From assembly GCA_002298155.1 (NCBI GenBank), contig DBME01000459.1, positions 2,082 through 9,140 on the forward strand: a DNA stretch of 7,059 nt, read 5' to 3'. Under the pieces are notes generated by a model, which was not told where the DNA came from, did not search any database, and was given only the letters and a program-made list of their open reading frames with translations. Positions 6,613 through 7,059 of this stretch are shown one piece after another; position 1 is the stretch's first letter, and every line of letters begins with the position of its first letter. The translations under genes were made by a program, and so were the position numbers. Source of the DNA: Holophagaceae bacterium UBA706 (GTDB lineage: Bacteria; Acidobacteriota; Holophagae; Holophagales; Holophagaceae).

Positions 6613-6816
6613 TCAGACCCGGAAGACCATCGTCGCCTGGGGTCCCCGGGACCCCTGGATGATTTCGAACTGCACCCGGGCGTTGATGTCCAGGGCGCGG
6701 AATCCGCCGGCCTGGACTGCGGACTGGTGCACGAAGATGTCCGGTCCGCCCTCATCGGGAGTTATGAAGCCGAAACCCTTCTGGGTGGAGAAACTCTTGA
6801 CGATACCGGACGACAT
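6613..6816 (-). CDS. CspA-family cold-shock protein, divergent RNA-binding surface
   Basis: A 67-aa single cold-shock domain that binds single-stranded RNA/DNA and can act as an RNA chaperone. RNP1 is KGFGFI (about residues 13-18) and RNP2 is DIFVHQSAV (about 26-34). The ending RGPQATMVFRV is family-typical. Unusually, the KWFN near the N-terminus of most members is KSFS, so the nucleic-acid-stacking Trp is replaced by Ser, and the second RNP2 aromatic position is Gln. The ATG at 6816 is preferred over the GTG at 6828. It has GGAAGG just upstream and gives the normal family N-terminus, while the GTG falls inside a predicted 5'-UTR hairpin. It has its own promoter and lies downstream of a second csp gene on the same strand. 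Confidence 0.93.
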   Translation of the reverse strand: MSSGIVKSFSTQKGFGFITPDEGGPDIFVHQSAVQAGGFRALDINARVQFEIIQGSRGPQATMVFRV

Positions 6817-6826
6817 GGCGCCTTCC

Positions 6827-6843
6827 ACGGGGGCCTACCCCGT
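6827..6843 (-). promoter_or_regulatory. 5'-UTR hairpin in front of the first cold-shock gene
   Basis: On the minus strand ACGGGG (6843-6838) pairs perfectly with CCCCGT (6832-6827) around a 5-base loop. The stem would sit at or near the 5' end of the transcript from the predicted promoter and end one base before the GGAAGG Shine-Dalgarno (6826-6821). It could protect the mRNA or modulate ribosome access with temperature. The role is inference. Confidence 0.5.
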
Positions 6844-6848
6844 TAAAA

Positions 6849-6877
6849 AGGTTACGGAATCGCGACGTCCGGTTCAA
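6849..6877 (-). promoter_or_regulatory. Predicted sigma-70-type promoter of the first cold-shock gene
   Basis: The minus strand carries TTGAAC (6877-6872) and TAACCT (6854-6849) separated by exactly 17 bp, with transcription expected to start near 6842. This gives a short leader of about 25 nt before the ATG at 6816, unlike the long cspA leaders of enterics. The -10 is a weak match (3 of 6), so confidence is moderate. Confidence 0.45.
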
Positions 6878-6895
6878 CGACGCGGCTTTCATGCC

Positions 6896-6926
6896 AAGAA
6901 AAAGGGGCGGCTGTCACAGCCGCCCC
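6896..6926 (-). terminator. Rho-independent terminator of the second cold-shock gene
   Basis: A perfect 10-bp GC-rich stem, GGGGCGGCTG (6904-6913) with CAGCCGCCCC (6917-6926), encloses a TCA loop on the plus strand. Read on the minus strand, the stem is followed at once by TTTTTCTT (6903-6896), a textbook intrinsic terminator about 21 bp after the second csp stop codon. It separates transcription of the two tandem csp genes. Confidence 0.92.
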
Positions 6927-6947
6927 CCGGTTGCTTCCCTTAACGGA

Positions 6948-7059
6948 TCAGAGCTTGACGACGTTGGTCGCCTGGGGGCCTTTCTGGCCCTGGCCCACTT
7001 CGAAGCTCACCCGCTGGTTCTCGTTGAGGGTGCGGAAGCCGCGATCCTGGATCGCGGAG
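6948..7059 (-). CDS. Second CspA-family cold-shock protein, C-terminal part, cut by window edge
   Basis: The last 36 residues of a cold-shock domain are readable on the minus strand, starting within RNP2 (SAI) and running through [23 protein letters not shown] to a TGA stop. This matches the C-terminal half of canonical CspA-family proteins (usually 65-70 aa), so about 30 N-terminal residues lie right of the window. It is more canonical here than its neighbour (KGPQATNV against RGPQATMV). A strong terminator follows the stop codon. It is in tandem with the first csp gene, which points to an old duplication. Confidence 0.9.
   Translation of the reverse strand, partial: SAIQDRGFRTLNENQRVSFEVGQGQKGPQATNVVKL

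Overview
The window is GC-rich, compact bacterial chromosome. The mix of genes (a Myxococcus-type MglA GTPase domain fused to two-component modules, a GspG/Oxp-like pseudopilin, a GAF/HD-GYP protein and tandem cold-shock genes) suggests a Gram-negative, environmental, signalling-rich bacterium. My best guess is Acidobacteriota, class Holophagae (Geothrix/Holophaga-like). That placement is inference from gene style, not from a marker gene. I see no phage, insertion sequence, CRISPR array, tRNA or rRNA.

Layout, left to right. (1) The 5' part of uppS, the undecaprenyl diphosphate synthase gene, runs off the left edge on the minus strand. (2) A 228-bp divergent intergenic region holds a G-tract cluster that could form a G-quadruplex. 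(3) One long plus-strand gene at 534-2897 encodes an MglA-like small GTPase, coiled coil, PAS, degenerate histidine-kinase core and intact receiver domain in one 787-aa chain. This is the most remarkable item. (4) An 81-bp convergent junction holds inverted repeats. (5) A minus-strand run, probably one transcription unit, reads in order: a GAF-GAF-HD-GYP-like protein, a type IV pilin/T2SS-like pseudopilin lacking Glu5, and a DacB/PBP4-type D-Ala-D-Ala carboxypeptidase/endopeptidase. (6) Two minus-strand CspA-family cold-shock genes lie in tandem, the second cut by the right edge. A textbook rho-independent terminator separates them, and the first has its own predicted promoter and a 5'-UTR hairpin.

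How the genes may work together (inference). MglA GTPases set cell polarity and control type IV pili or gliding. HD-GYP domains usually degrade cyclic di-GMP, which also controls pili and motility. A pilin-like protein is encoded beside the HD-GYP gene. The window may therefore hold parts of a surface-motility or envelope programme, with DacB and UppS on the peptidoglycan side. The GTPase fusion looks built to integrate signals rather than to act as a kinase. Its GTPase and receiver residues are intact, while the phospho-accepting histidine and ATP-binding motifs of the kinase core are lost.
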